DNA of 44,315 nucleotides. Origin: Monoglobus sp964617455. GTDB lineage: Bacteria > Bacillota > Clostridia > Monoglobales > Monoglobaceae. The stretch's first letter is position 1. The number at the start of each line of letters is the position of its first letter. The stretch covers positions 1-44,315 of the forward strand of contig CAZTYF010000016.1 of NCBI GenBank assembly GCA_964617455.1. The letters are read 5' to 3'. This document shows, piece by piece, positions 17,284 through 25,929 of this stretch. The position numbers were made by a program, and so were the translations under genes. The notes beneath the pieces are model-generated. The model searched no databases. It was not told where the DNA came from and was given only the letters and a program-made list of their open reading frames with translations.

Positions 17284-17889
17284 TTACAGCATACCAAAAT
17301 TTTTAAGTATCTTAAGCCCCACATCTCCGCTTTTTTCCGGGTGGAACTGGGTTGCAAATGTATTTCCTTTGCTTACGGCGACGGGGATTTCGACACCGTA
17401 CTCCGTACGTGCGCAAATTATATCTTCATCTTTCGGAACTATGTGATAGGAGTGAACAAAATACACATACGGATTGTCTCCCATTCCTTCAAAAATGGGG
17501 CAGTTTTTGTCATAATCGATGGAATTCCAGCCCATATGAGGAATTTTCAAACCCGGTGTTTTGGGTATTTTTTGGTTCCCCCCGGCAAATACGGATAGTC
17601 CCTCAGCACCCGGAGATTCGTCGCTTCCGTCAAATAACAGCTGCAACCCCAAACAAATCCCCAAAAAAGGTTTGCCCTTGTCAATCAATTCATATATGCA
17701 TTCATCCAATTTGGATTCTCTGATTGAATTTGCACACACGCCGAATGCCCCCACACCGGGCAAAACCAATTTATCGGCTTTTGACAGCTCTTTTGACTCG
17801 GAGGATATTTTGGCTTTGAAGCCGAGAAAATCAAAAGCCTTTTCCACAGAACGTAAATTTCCCGCTCCATAGTCGATTATTCCTATCAT
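17284..17889 (-). CDS. hisH: Imidazole glycerol phosphate synthase glutaminase subunit HisH
   Basis: The class I glutamine amidotransferase of 201 residues begins MIGIIDYGAGNLRSVEKAF. The nucleophile C79 lies in GICLGLQLLF, and the His-Glu pair in TQFHPEKSG. It supplies ammonia to HisF. ATG 17889 has AGAGG 8 bases upstream; the GTG at 17898 overlaps that site. It is the first gene of a three-gene minus-strand unit and diverges from fmt. Confidence 0.95.
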   Translation of the reverse strand: MIGIIDYGAGNLRSVEKAFDFLGFKAKISSESKELSKADKLVLPGVGAFGVCANSIRESKLDECIYELIDKGKPFLGICLGLQLLFDGSDESPGAEGLSVFAGGNQKIPKTPGLKIPHMGWNSIDYDKNCPIFEGMGDNPYVYFVHSYHIVPKDEDIICARTEYGVEIPVAVSKGNTFATQFHPEKSGDVGLKILKNFGML

Positions 17890-17904
17890 TTTTGTCACCT
17901 CTCA

Positions 17905-17937
17905 ATTATACTACCACAATATTAACAAAATTGTCAA
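17905..17937 (-). promoter_or_regulatory. Probable hisH promoter
   Basis: A perfect minus-strand TATAAT (17910-17905) precedes hisH. A TTGACA lies at 17937-17932, but the spacing of 21 bases is too long for a standard sigma-A promoter, so this may be a weak or activated promoter. Confidence 0.45.
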
Positions 17938-17954
17938 TATTGGCTCAATTGGTA

Positions 17955-17983
17955 TTGATAATTTAAATTCGGTGTAGTATAAT
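17955..17983 (+). promoter_or_regulatory. Sigma-A-type promoter for fmt and the purine run
   Basis: TTGATA at 17955-17960 and TATAAT at 17978-17983 are separated by exactly 17 bases, about 33 bases before the fmt start. It faces away from the hisH promoter. Confidence 0.8.
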
Positions 17984-18015
17984 GTACAGAGTTGAAAAAA
18001 CAAGGGGGGATACGG

Positions 18016-18939
18016 ATGCGCGTGATGTTTATGGGAACTCCGGATTTTGCTGTTCCGTCCCTAAAGGCGATTGCAGAGGCGGGCCATGAGATTGCGGCTG
18101 CGGTTTCACAGCCCGACAGGCCCAAAGGAAGGGGCCATAAAACTCAGCCCACCGAGGTTAAAAAGGCTGCCGAAAGTCTCGGAATACCCGTTTATCAGCC
18201 CGAAACTTTGAAAAATGAGTTTTTTAAAGATGAATTGGCCAAGATTGACCCCGATGTAATTGTGGTCGCGGCATATGGGAAAATTTTGCCGGGATATATC
18301 CTTGATTTTCCGAAGTACGGGTGCATAAATGTCCACGGCTCTTTGCTCCCCAAATATCGGGGTGCCGCTCCCATTCAATGGAGTATAATAAACGGCGATG
18401 ACACGACGGGAATCACCGTGATGCACATGGATAAAACCATGGATACCGGAGATATAATTTTAACCAAAGAGACAGAAATCGGCGAAAGCGAAACTGCGGG
18501 AGAGCTTTTTGAAAGATTGGCCGAGCTGGGCGGAGAGCTTATTGCGGAAGCCTTGGATTCAATCGAAAAAGGCACTGCCCAAAGGCTCAAGCAGGATGAG
18601 ACCAAAGCCACCTATGCTCCCATGTTGAAAAAATCGGACGGGCACATAAATTGGAACAAAACTCCGAGGGAGATCGTCAATCTCATCAGGGGCGTCAATC
18701 CATGGCCTGCGGCCTACACCGATTATAAGGGCGAAGTCATGAAAATATTCGAAGCCGTCCCTGCAAAAGGCGTGGGGGGACCGGGCGAAATATTGGGAGT
18801 TAGAGATAAAATGCTTGAAGTGGCATGCCTTGGAGGCAGCGTTTTGATTAGAGAAATTCAAATGAAGGCCGGGAAGAGAATGGCTGTTTCCGATTACCTA
18901 AACGGCCACAAAATGGAAAAAGGCATAATTTTGAAATAG
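18016..18939 (+). CDS. fmt: Methionyl-tRNA formyltransferase
   Basis: The 307-residue enzyme formylates initiator Met-tRNA with 10-formyl-THF. It starts MRVMFMGTPDFAVPSLKAI and has the catalytic segment GCINVHGSLLPKYRGAAPIQWSI, then GITVMHMDKTMDTGDI, and a C-terminal tRNA-binding domain from about residue 200. AAGGGGGG lies 6 bases before ATG 18016; a TTG at 17992 has no ribosome site. It is usually paired with def, which is not here; instead purL follows after 103 bases. Confidence 0.94.
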   Translation: MRVMFMGTPDFAVPSLKAIAEAGHEIAAAVSQPDRPKGRGHKTQPTEVKKAAESLGIPVYQPETLKNEFFKDELAKIDPDVIVVAAYGKILPGYILDFPKYGCINVHGSLLPKYRGAAPIQWSIINGDDTTGITVMHMDKTMDTGDIILTKETEIGESETAGELFERLAELGGELIAEALDSIEKGTAQRLKQDETKATYAPMLKKSDGHINWNKTPREIVNLIRGVNPWPAAYTDYKGEVMKIFEAVPAKGVGGPGEILGVRDKMLEVACLGGSVLIREIQMKAGKRMAVSDYLNGHKMEKGIILK

Positions 18940-18970
18940 AGTTATTTATACGGCACAAACGGAAAGGCAA

Positions 18971-18991
18971 CAAATTTCCAAAGGAAATTTG
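18971..18991. other. Intergenic hairpin CAAATTTCC...GGAAATTTG before purL
   Basis: CAAATTTCC (18971-18979) and GGAAATTTG (18983-18991) form a perfect 9-bp stem with an AAA loop. No U tract follows, so termination is unlikely. The arms match those of the hairpin at 8837-8860. No guanine-riboswitch-like sequence is visible in the fmt-purL gap. Confidence 0.55.
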
Positions 18992-19042
18992 AATCGGGAA
19001 TTATACAATCGGCCGAATATGTAAAAGCAAGGAGAAACCCTT

Positions 19043-22000
19043 ATGAGTATAAAGAGAATATTCGTTGAAAAGAAAAAAGGCTTTGATATCGAAGCGGGAG
19101 CTTTAATGGATGATTTCGTGAATAACCTCGGAATCACCGGCCTTGAGTCTGTCAGAATCCTGAATCGGTATGATATAGACGGGATATCCGACAAGGAACT
19201 CAAAGCCGTTTTGCCGGTGGTTTTCGCCGAGCCTCAAGTTGACAATGTGCTTTTTGAAAATATCGAAATTCCGACGGGCTCCAAGTATTTTGCTTCCGAG
19301 TATTTACCCGGCCAGTTCGACCAAAGAGCCGACAGCGCCGCCCAATGTGTCCAAATTATCACCGGGGGCGAGAAACCGATTGTCAAAACAGCCAAAGTTA
19401 TCATTATGACGGGAGAAATTTCGGATGCAGATGTGACTGCTGCCGAAAATTATTACATCAACCCGGTCGAATCCCGACCCGCATCTATGGAAAAGCCCGA
19501 GTCTCTCGACATACCCGCCGATGACCCGGAAGATATAAAGACGGTAGACGGATTTATTTCAATGCCGGATGAGAAACTCACGGATATGATCGGTGAACTT
19601 GGCCTTGCGATGGATGGGGACGATATAAAGTTCTGCCGCTCATATTTCCGAGATATCGAGAAGCGTAACCCAACTTTAACGGAAATCAGGATGATAGACA
19701 CCTACTGGTCAGACCACTGTCGACACACCACCTTTGCCACAAAACTGAAAAATATCGATATCGACAATGAATTCATAAAAGGGGTATACGGTGACTACTT
19801 GGAATCCCGAAAGTTCGTATATGGCACTCGAACGGCCGAAAAAAATGTCACATTGATGGATGTGGCGACAATAGCCGCCAAAGAACTTAAAAAACGCGGT
19901 ATCCTCACCGCTCTTGACGAAAGTGAAGAGATAAATGCCTGCTCCATCGAGGTGGAGGTCGAAATGACGGACGGCACCTGTGAGGATTATCTTGTGATGT
20001 TCAAAAACGAAACTCACAACCACCCGACGGAAATTGAACCATTCGGCGGTGCGGCCACTTGCTTGGGCGGCGCAATACGCGACCCTTTATCGGGACGTGC
20101 TTATGTATATCAGGCAATGCGTGTGACGGGGGCCGGAGACCCGAGGAAGTCTCTCAAGGAAACTCTGCCGGGCAAACTGCCTCAGCGGAAACTTGTCTTG
20201 GGCGCCGCGGAGGGATACAGTTCCTATGGCAACCAAATCGGCCTTGCCACAGGCATAGTCAATGAAATATACGACGAAGGCTATGTGGCCAAACGTATGG
20301 AGATAGGTGCCGTTATCGCTGCGGCTCCCAAGAGGAATGTTATTCGGGAAACTCCCGAACCCGGAGATGTGGTTATCCTTTTGGGCGGTATGACGGGCCG
20401 CGATGGCTGTGGCGGTGCAACCGGCTCCTCAAAGGCACACAACAGTGCCTCTCTTGAAACCTGCGGTGCCGAGGTCCAAAAGGGCAATCCCCCCGTTGAG
20501 AGAAAACTTCAAAGACTTTTCCGAAAAAATGAAGTCACGACAATGATCCGTCGCTGTAACGATTTTGGCGCGGGAGGCGTGTCGGTGGCCATCGGTGAAC
20601 TGGCAGACGGTCTTGAGATTGACCTTGACAAAGTGCCAAAAAAATATGACGGCTTAGACGGCACGGAGCTTGCCATCTCCGAGTCTCAGGAGAGAATGGC
20701 GGTGGTGGTTCGTCAAAAAGATGCCGAAAAGTTTATCGCCGAAGCCGATAAGGAAAATCTTGACGCCGTGGTTGTTGCGGTTGTTACGGATGATGCAAGG
20801 CTTGTTATGAAATGGTGCGGCAAAACCATCTGTGACATCTCAAGAAAATTTTTGAACACCAACGGAGCAGAAAAAAACAACGATGTCTCGATTTCGGATG
20901 ATGATTTCGAAACGGATAAATACGAATTCGGGGTATCCGGAAATTCATACAGAGAGAAAATACTTTCACTGGTCGGCGACCTTGCCATATGTTCGCAAAA
21001 AGGCTTGGTTGAGCGTTTTGACAGCACAATAGGGGGTGCCTCTGTTTTTATGCCCTATGGGGGCAAGTATCAATTGACACCTCAACAGAGCATGGTGGCA
21101 AGGATACCGGTTCTCGACGGAAGGAAAGAGAGCAAAACGGCCACGATAATGTCTTTTGGATTCAACCCAAGGGTATCCGAAGCCAACCCCTTTGCCGGAG
21201 CGGTCTATGCGGTCGTGGAGTCCGTAACAAAAGCGGTTTGTGCCGGAGCAAACTATAAAGACATCTATCTCACCTTTCAGGAATATTTTGAAAGGCTCGG
21301 CACGGACCCGAACCGCTGGGGCAAACCCCTTTCGGCATTGCTGGGGGCCTATTATGCCCAGGAAAAGTTGGGCCTTGCGGCAATCGGCGGCAAGGACTCT
21401 ATGTCCGGCTCTTTCAATGATATAGACGTGCCTCCCACCCTCGTTTCCTTTGCGGTAGCTCCCATCGATTCGGACAAGGCTATATCCTGCGAATTTAAAG
21501 GGTCCGATAATATGGTGTTCCTCCTTCGGCCGAAATACGATGAGAACAATTTGCCCGATTTTGAAAGCCTAAAGCAGCTCTATGGGATGTTGGATATCAT
21601 GATTTCAGACCCGAATACCGTCATTAGAAGTGCCTATGCCGTCGGACGGGGCGGAGTTATGGAGGCTGTCGTAAAAGTCGCAATGGGCAACAAACTCGGT
21701 TTTGCATTCACAAAGTGCGGAATAAGCGAAAATCTTTTCACGGCCTACAGCGGGGGAATAGTTCTCGAAGTTGAGGGCAATAATGCCACGGGATACTTAG
21801 GCGACAATGTTGATACCATAAAGCTGGGCAGAACCACCGATGACGGAATTATCAGAATCGCCGATGAAGAAATTGACATAAATGAGATAATAAAATCATG
21901 GGAAAAACCCCTTGAAAAAATTTATCCCACGAAAGCCAAATACGATGATGTGGGAATCAAGACTTTTGAATGGGGCGAAAGAAACACCTCTGCGCCCGGG

Positions 22001-22810
22001 ATAAAGACGGCAAAGCCTCGGGTGTTCATTCCCGCCTTCCCGGGCACCAACTGTGAATATGATTCGGCAAGGGCTTTTGAGCGAGCAGGAGCGGAGACGG
22101 ATGTTCGAATTTTCAAGAATTTAAATCAGGCCCATGTGGAAGAATCGATTGAAAGATTTGTCAAATCGGTAAATGAAGCCCAAATTTTAATGATACCCGG
22201 AGGATTCAGCGGCGGTGACGAGCCGGACGGTTCGGGAAAATTTATCAAGGCAGCCTTTGAAAATCCAAAGCTGCGGTATGCCGTTATGGAGCTTTTGAAT
22301 AAACGAGACGGCTTGATATTGGGTATTTGCAACGGTTTTCAAGCTCTTGTTAAGCTTGGCCTTGTGCCCTACGGCGAAATAAGAGAAGTGGATGACACCT
22401 GCCCCACTCTCACCTATAATACCATAGGCAGGCATATGTCCCGAATCGTTTCAACGAGGGTTTCATCCGTCAAATCTCCTTGGATGTCGGGGGTAAGCCT
22501 CGGAGATATACACCAAGTTGCCATCTCCCACGGAGAAGGACGTTTTGTGGCAAGCCCCGAGGTTATGGCGGAAATGGAGAAAAACGGACAAATAGCCACC
22601 CAGTACGTGGATTTATCCGGCAATCCCACTTATGAAATGCCCTACAATCCCAACGGTTCATATTATGCCATAGAGGGTATCACAAGTCCCGACGGCAGAG
22701 TCTTTGGCAAAATGGGTCATTCGGAGAGAATCGGAACAAATGTATATAAAAACATAACCGGCAATATCGACCAAAAACTGTTTGAAAGCGGAGTTAAATA
22801 TTTTTCATAA
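19043..22810 (+). CDS. purL: Phosphoribosylformylglycinamidine synthase (single large chain)
   Basis: The 1255-residue enzyme converts FGAR to FGAM with glutamine and ATP. It is the single-polypeptide form seen in Clostridia, with an N-terminal PurS-like region (about 1-150), linker and two synthase halves (DTYWSDHCRHTTF at about 215-230; FKNETHNHPTEIEPFGGAATCLGG; GGMTGRDGCGGATGSS; GGKDSMSGSF) and a C-terminal glutaminase domain starting IPAFPGTNCEYDSARAF, nucleophile C1096 in GICNGFQAL, and the acid-base segment near the end (ISHGEGRF, GHSERIG). AAGGAGAA precedes the ATG. Other bacteria of this phylum split it into purS, purQ and purL. Confidence 0.96.
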   Translation: MSIKRIFVEKKKGFDIEAGALMDDFVNNLGITGLESVRILNRYDIDGISDKELKAVLPVVFAEPQVDNVLFENIEIPTGSKYFASEYLPGQFDQRADSAAQCVQIITGGEKPIVKTAKVIIMTGEISDADVTAAENYYINPVESRPASMEKPESLDIPADDPEDIKTVDGFISMPDEKLTDMIGELGLAMDGDDIKFCRSYFRDIEKRNPTLTEIRMIDTYWSDHCRHTTFATKLKNIDIDNEFIKGVYGDYLESRKFVYGTRTAEKNVTLMDVATIAAKELKKRGILTALDESEEINACSIEVEVEMTDGTCEDYLVMFKNETHNHPTEIEPFGGAATCLGGAIRDPLSGRAYVYQAMRVTGAGDPRKSLKETLPGKLPQRKLVLGAAEGYSSYGNQIGLATGIVNEIYDEGYVAKRMEIGAVIAAAPKRNVIRETPEPGDVVILLGGMTGRDGCGGATGSSKAHNSASLETCGAEVQKGNPPVERKLQRLFRKNEVTTMIRRCNDFGAGGVSVAIGELADGLEIDLDKVPKKYDGLDGTELAISESQERMAVVVRQKDAEKFIAEADKENLDAVVVAVVTDDARLVMKWCGKTICDISRKFLNTNGAEKNNDVSISDDDFETDKYEFGVSGNSYREKILSLVGDLAICSQKGLVERFDSTIGGASVFMPYGGKYQLTPQQSMVARIPVLDGRKESKTATIMSFGFNPRVSEANPFAGAVYAVVESVTKAVCAGANYKDIYLTFQEYFERLGTDPNRWGKPLSALLGAYYAQEKLGLAAIGGKDSMSGSFNDIDVPPTLVSFAVAPIDSDKAISCEFKGSDNMVFLLRPKYDENNLPDFESLKQLYGMLDIMISDPNTVIRSAYAVGRGGVMEAVVKVAMGNKLGFAFTKCGISENLFTAYSGGIVLEVEGNNATGYLGDNVDTIKLGRTTDDGIIRIADEEIDINEIIKSWEKPLEKIYPTKAKYDDVGIKTFEWGERNTSAPGIKTAKPRVFIPAFPGTNCEYDSARAFERAGAETDVRIFKNLNQAHVEESIERFVKSVNEAQILMIPGGFSGGDEPDGSGKFIKAAFENPKLRYAVMELLNKRDGLILGICNGFQALVKLGLVPYGEIREVDDTCPTLTYNTIGRHMSRIVSTRVSSVKSPWMSGVSLGDIHQVAISHGEGRFVASPEVMAEMEKNGQIATQYVDLSGNPTYEMPYNPNGSYYAIEGITSPDGRVFGKMGHSERIGTNVYKNITGNIDQKLFESGVKYFS

Positions 22811-22851
22811 AATGCGATGAATAATCGAAATAACTCAAAAGGAGCAAAATC

Positions 22852-23658
22852 ATGATATATACCGCTGCCGCCGAGTATGTCAACTCCAAAATTAATCGCA
22901 CTCCGGAAATTGCGGTGGTGCTGGGGACCGGTTTGGGGGAACTTTCCGACCTTCTTCAAGAAAAGGTCCTGATACCCTATGGCGAAATACCCGGATTCCC
23001 GCCCATAGGTAAGAATTACCATAAATGCCGTATGGCCGTAGGCGAACTTAAAGATGTTCCGGTTGCATTTATGGAAGGCAGACTCCATTACTATGAAGGT
23101 TACGATATGGCAGACACCGCTTTCATAATTCGGATGCTTGAAACCATGGGAATCGACACGGTCATTCTAACCAATTCGAGCGGCGCCATAAATACGGATT
23201 ATGCTCCCGGAGACGTTGTGATAATCAAGGACCATATAAAGCTGTGTGCCGACTCACCTCTCAGAGGCGAAAATCCCGATGAGCTTGGGGAAAGATTTTT
23301 CGATATGACTCGGGCCTATGATAAAAATCTGATTGAGCTGTGCGAAGAGTGCGGCTCCGAAATGGGGATCAGGCTCCAAAAAGGCGTCTATGCCTTTATG
23401 GCGGGGCCCCAATTCGAGACACCTGCAGAGATTAATATGCTCAAGCTCCTCGGCGCGGATATGGTGGGAATGTCTACCGTACCGGAAGTTATCGCTGCGG
23501 CTCACTGCGGAGTGAGAATTTTGGCTCTTTCGGGTATTTCGAATATGGCAGCGGGAATTGAAGGAGGCGGTTTCAACAGGGTTGCCATAGACAAAGCGGA
23601 GCCTCTGATAAGAGAGAAAATGATAAGGCTGCTTGAGAATATGATTCCAAAACTGTAG
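22852..23658 (+). CDS. punA: Purine-nucleoside phosphorylase
   Basis: The 268-residue protein is a trimeric-type purine nucleoside phosphorylase, releasing base and ribose-1-phosphate. It shows VVLGTGLGEL at about 22-31, MEGRLHYYEGYDMA, NSSGAIN, GVYAFMAGPQFETPAEI, GMSTVPEVIAA and GISNMAAG. AAAAGGAGC precedes the ATG. It sits 41 bases after purL and 16 bases before luxS, so it belongs to the purine operon and recycles nucleosides. Confidence 0.93.
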   Translation: MIYTAAAEYVNSKINRTPEIAVVLGTGLGELSDLLQEKVLIPYGEIPGFPPIGKNYHKCRMAVGELKDVPVAFMEGRLHYYEGYDMADTAFIIRMLETMGIDTVILTNSSGAINTDYAPGDVVIIKDHIKLCADSPLRGENPDELGERFFDMTRAYDKNLIELCEECGSEMGIRLQKGVYAFMAGPQFETPAEINMLKLLGADMVGMSTVPEVIAAAHCGVRILALSGISNMAAGIEGGGFNRVAIDKAEPLIREKMIRLLENMIPKL

Positions 23659-23674
23659 ATTGAGGAGGATTTTT

Positions 23675-24133
23675 ATGGAAAGAATTACAAGTTTTACGGT
23701 GGACCATCGAAAAATAAAGCCTTGGGTGTATATATCTCGGGTTGACGGTGATATCACAACTTATGACATAAGGATGAGAAAACCCAACACCGGCCGTGTT
23801 CTCGATAATATCACAATCCATTCCATTGAGCATCTTTTTGCCACAATGGCACGCAATTCCGAACTTAAAGATGATGTGATTTATTTTGGTCCCATGGGAT
23901 GCCAGACGGGATTTTATCTGTTGATAAGAAACGCCGACAACAAAAAGGTAGTGGCGTTAATAAAGAGGATTTTCAGGGATATTGCCGTTTATGACGGGGA
24001 GATGCCCGGAGCGAGCGAGCTTGAGTGTGGAAACTATCGGAACCTCAGCGTTGAAGAGGCGAACCGAGAGGCCGAAAATTACAGCGAAAAAATCGCAAGT
24101 CTCACGGAAAATGATTTGCGATATGAGTCTTAA
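23675..24133 (+). CDS. luxS: S-ribosylhomocysteine lyase LuxS
   Basis: The 152-residue metalloenzyme splits S-ribosylhomocysteine into homocysteine and DPD, the precursor of AI-2. The metal-binding HSIEHLF motif gives H49 and H53, and the third ligand is C118 in ELECGNYRN. FTVDHRKIKPWVYISR is the conserved N-terminus. GAGGAGG sits just before ATG 23675. It is placed between punA and an SAH/MTA deaminase gene. Its substrate normally comes from a Pfs/MtnN nucleosidase, which is not in this window. Confidence 0.96.
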   Translation: MERITSFTVDHRKIKPWVYISRVDGDITTYDIRMRKPNTGRVLDNITIHSIEHLFATMARNSELKDDVIYFGPMGCQTGFYLLIRNADNKKVVALIKRIFRDIAVYDGEMPGASELECGNYRNLSVEEANREAENYSEKIASLTENDLRYES

Positions 24134-24189
24134 ATATGTGTTACTGCAGCCGACGAAAAATATGAAATTATATAAAGGTATATAACTCT

Positions 24190-25389
24190 ATGAAAGTACT
24201 ATTCAAAAACATAACCGTAGTTACAATGGATGACGATGTCGGCGTGATAAATTGCGGCTGTGTTGCAACCGACGGAAATAAAATACAATATGTGGGAACA
24301 GACTTCCCAAACGATCGGTATGACCGCATAATAGACGGGAAAAACAGAGTTCTGATTCCGGGGCTCATAAATTGCCACACCCACAGTGCCATGACTCTGC
24401 TCAGAGGATATGCCGATGACATAAACCTTGAAAATTGGCTGTCCGATAAAATTTTCCCTTTTGAAGATAAAATGACTCCCGCAGATGCTTATTTGGGCAG
24501 TGAAATTGCAATTGACGAAATGCTCGCCGGAGGTACAACGTGCTTTAATGATATGTACTTCTTCCAAGCAGAGACAGGCAGAGTGGCAGCCGAAAAGGGG
24601 ATAAGAGCGGTTTTGAGCGACTGCGTAAATTTCGACGGATATGAGCGAAAGGTGAAACTGATGGAAGAAATGGAAAAGGAGTTTAAGGACAATGACCTTA
24701 TCACCTTTACATTTTCTCCCCACTCGATTTATACGTGTTCTTTCGAGCTTTTGGAAAAATGTGCGGAGTATGCAAAAATCCATAATCTGCCCATTCACAC
24801 CCATCTTGCGGAAACTCGGACGGAGTTTTCAAATTGTGAGATAGAGCACAATATGACTCCTACGGCATATATGGAAAAATCGGGGCTTTTTGAGAATCCC
24901 ACAATTGCCGCTCACTGCGTGGTGATGACGGACAATGATTTGGAAATCTTGAGAGAACACAATGTTTCGGTGGTTCACAATCCTATCAGCAATCTCAAAC
25001 TTGCTTCCGGAATAGCCCCTGTGCCCAAAATGCTCAATATGGGAATCAATGTAGCCATAGGCACAGACGGTGCAGCCAGCAACAACAGCCTTGATATGTT
25101 TGAAGAAATCAAGACGGCAGCCCTTATCCACAAAGGTTCAAGTCTTGACCCTACGGTCATTCCGGCCGAGACCGCTCTCAAAATGGCTACCGTCAACGGT
25201 GCCAAGGCTTTGGGTTTTGAGAATTTGGGGATGATAAAAGCAGACTATCTGGCGGATTTGGTTGTGGTGGATTTTAATACTCCTCACCTTATGCCTATGC
25301 TCAACCCTGTTTCGAGCCTTATATATTCGGCCAAATGCAGCGATGTTGAATATACAATGGTCAATGGCAAAATTGTATACGAAAGATAA
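24190..25389 (+). CDS. mtaD: 5-Methylthioadenosine/S-adenosylhomocysteine deaminase
   Basis: The 399-residue amidohydrolase has the metal motif INCHTHSAM (H63 and H65), the further ligands in THLAETRTE and AAHCVV, and D in IGTDGAASNNSLDMFEE. These features and RGYADDINLENWL match the MtaD subgroup that deaminates MTA and SAH to the inosine forms. Related members act on guanine or adenosine, so substrate choice is likely but not proven. AAAGG lies about 11 bases before the ATG, a weak site. It follows luxS by 56 bases and precedes purE. Confidence 0.82.
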   Translation: MKVLFKNITVVTMDDDVGVINCGCVATDGNKIQYVGTDFPNDRYDRIIDGKNRVLIPGLINCHTHSAMTLLRGYADDINLENWLSDKIFPFEDKMTPADAYLGSEIAIDEMLAGGTTCFNDMYFFQAETGRVAAEKGIRAVLSDCVNFDGYERKVKLMEEMEKEFKDNDLITFTFSPHSIYTCSFELLEKCAEYAKIHNLPIHTHLAETRTEFSNCEIEHNMTPTAYMEKSGLFENPTIAAHCVVMTDNDLEILREHNVSVVHNPISNLKLASGIAPVPKMLNMGINVAIGTDGAASNNSLDMFEEIKTAALIHKGSSLDPTVIPAETALKMATVNGAKALGFENLGMIKADYLADLVVVDFNTPHLMPMLNPVSSLIYSAKCSDVEYTMVNGKIVYER

Positions 25390-25416
25390 AATAATATAAT
25401 AAATCAGGAGGATATT

Positions 25417-25917
25417 ATGGCAAAAGTAGCAATAGTAATGGGTAGCAATTCGGATTTGCCCGTGGTGAAAGGCGCAATTGATATCCTGAGGTCCTTTGAT
25501 GTTGACTTCGAGGCCCATGTTATTTCCGCTCACAGAACTCCGGAAAAGGCGGAGAGGTTCGCCAAGGATGCCAAGATAAAGGGTGTTAAAGTTATAATCG
25601 CAGCGGCGGGAAAAGCAGCCCACTTGGGAGGCGTGATTGCGGCTTATACCACATTACCGGTTATAGCTCTTCCGATCAAATCCTCTTTCATGGACGGCCT
25701 TGATTCTCTCCTTTCCATGGTTCAAATGCCGACTGGGATACCGGTGGCGACCGTTGGTGTGAACGCCTCCGAAAATGCCGGTATTTTGGCGGTCCAAATG
25801 CTGGCCCTTGAAAATGAAGGCCTTTCCAAAAAACTCGAGCGGTATAAAGCCTCTATGGCAAAATCCGTTGAGGGGAAAGACAGGAAGTTGCAGGAAGAAC
25901 TTTTTGGCAATAAATAG
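25417..25917 (+). CDS. purE: N5-carboxyaminoimidazole ribonucleotide mutase
   Basis: The 166-residue class I PurE moves the carboxyl group of N5-CAIR to give CAIR. It starts KVAIVMGSNSDLPVVKGA and contains VISAHRTPEKAERF, AAAGKAAHLGGVIAAYT and ALPIKSSFMDGLDSLLSMVQMP. Class I enzymes need PurK, which is not in this window. AGGAGG lies 7 bases before the ATG. Confidence 0.95.
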   Translation: MAKVAIVMGSNSDLPVVKGAIDILRSFDVDFEAHVISAHRTPEKAERFAKDAKIKGVKVIIAAAGKAAHLGGVIAAYTTLPVIALPIKSSFMDGLDSLLSMVQMPTGIPVATVGVNASENAGILAVQMLALENEGLSKKLERYKASMAKSVEGKDRKLQEELFGNK

Positions 25918-25929
25918 GGAGGCGATGCA

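Noticed and set aside
18940..19042. Possible purine riboswitch before purL
   Set aside because: The 103-base gap lacks the purine aptamer core and has only one small hairpin without a U tract.
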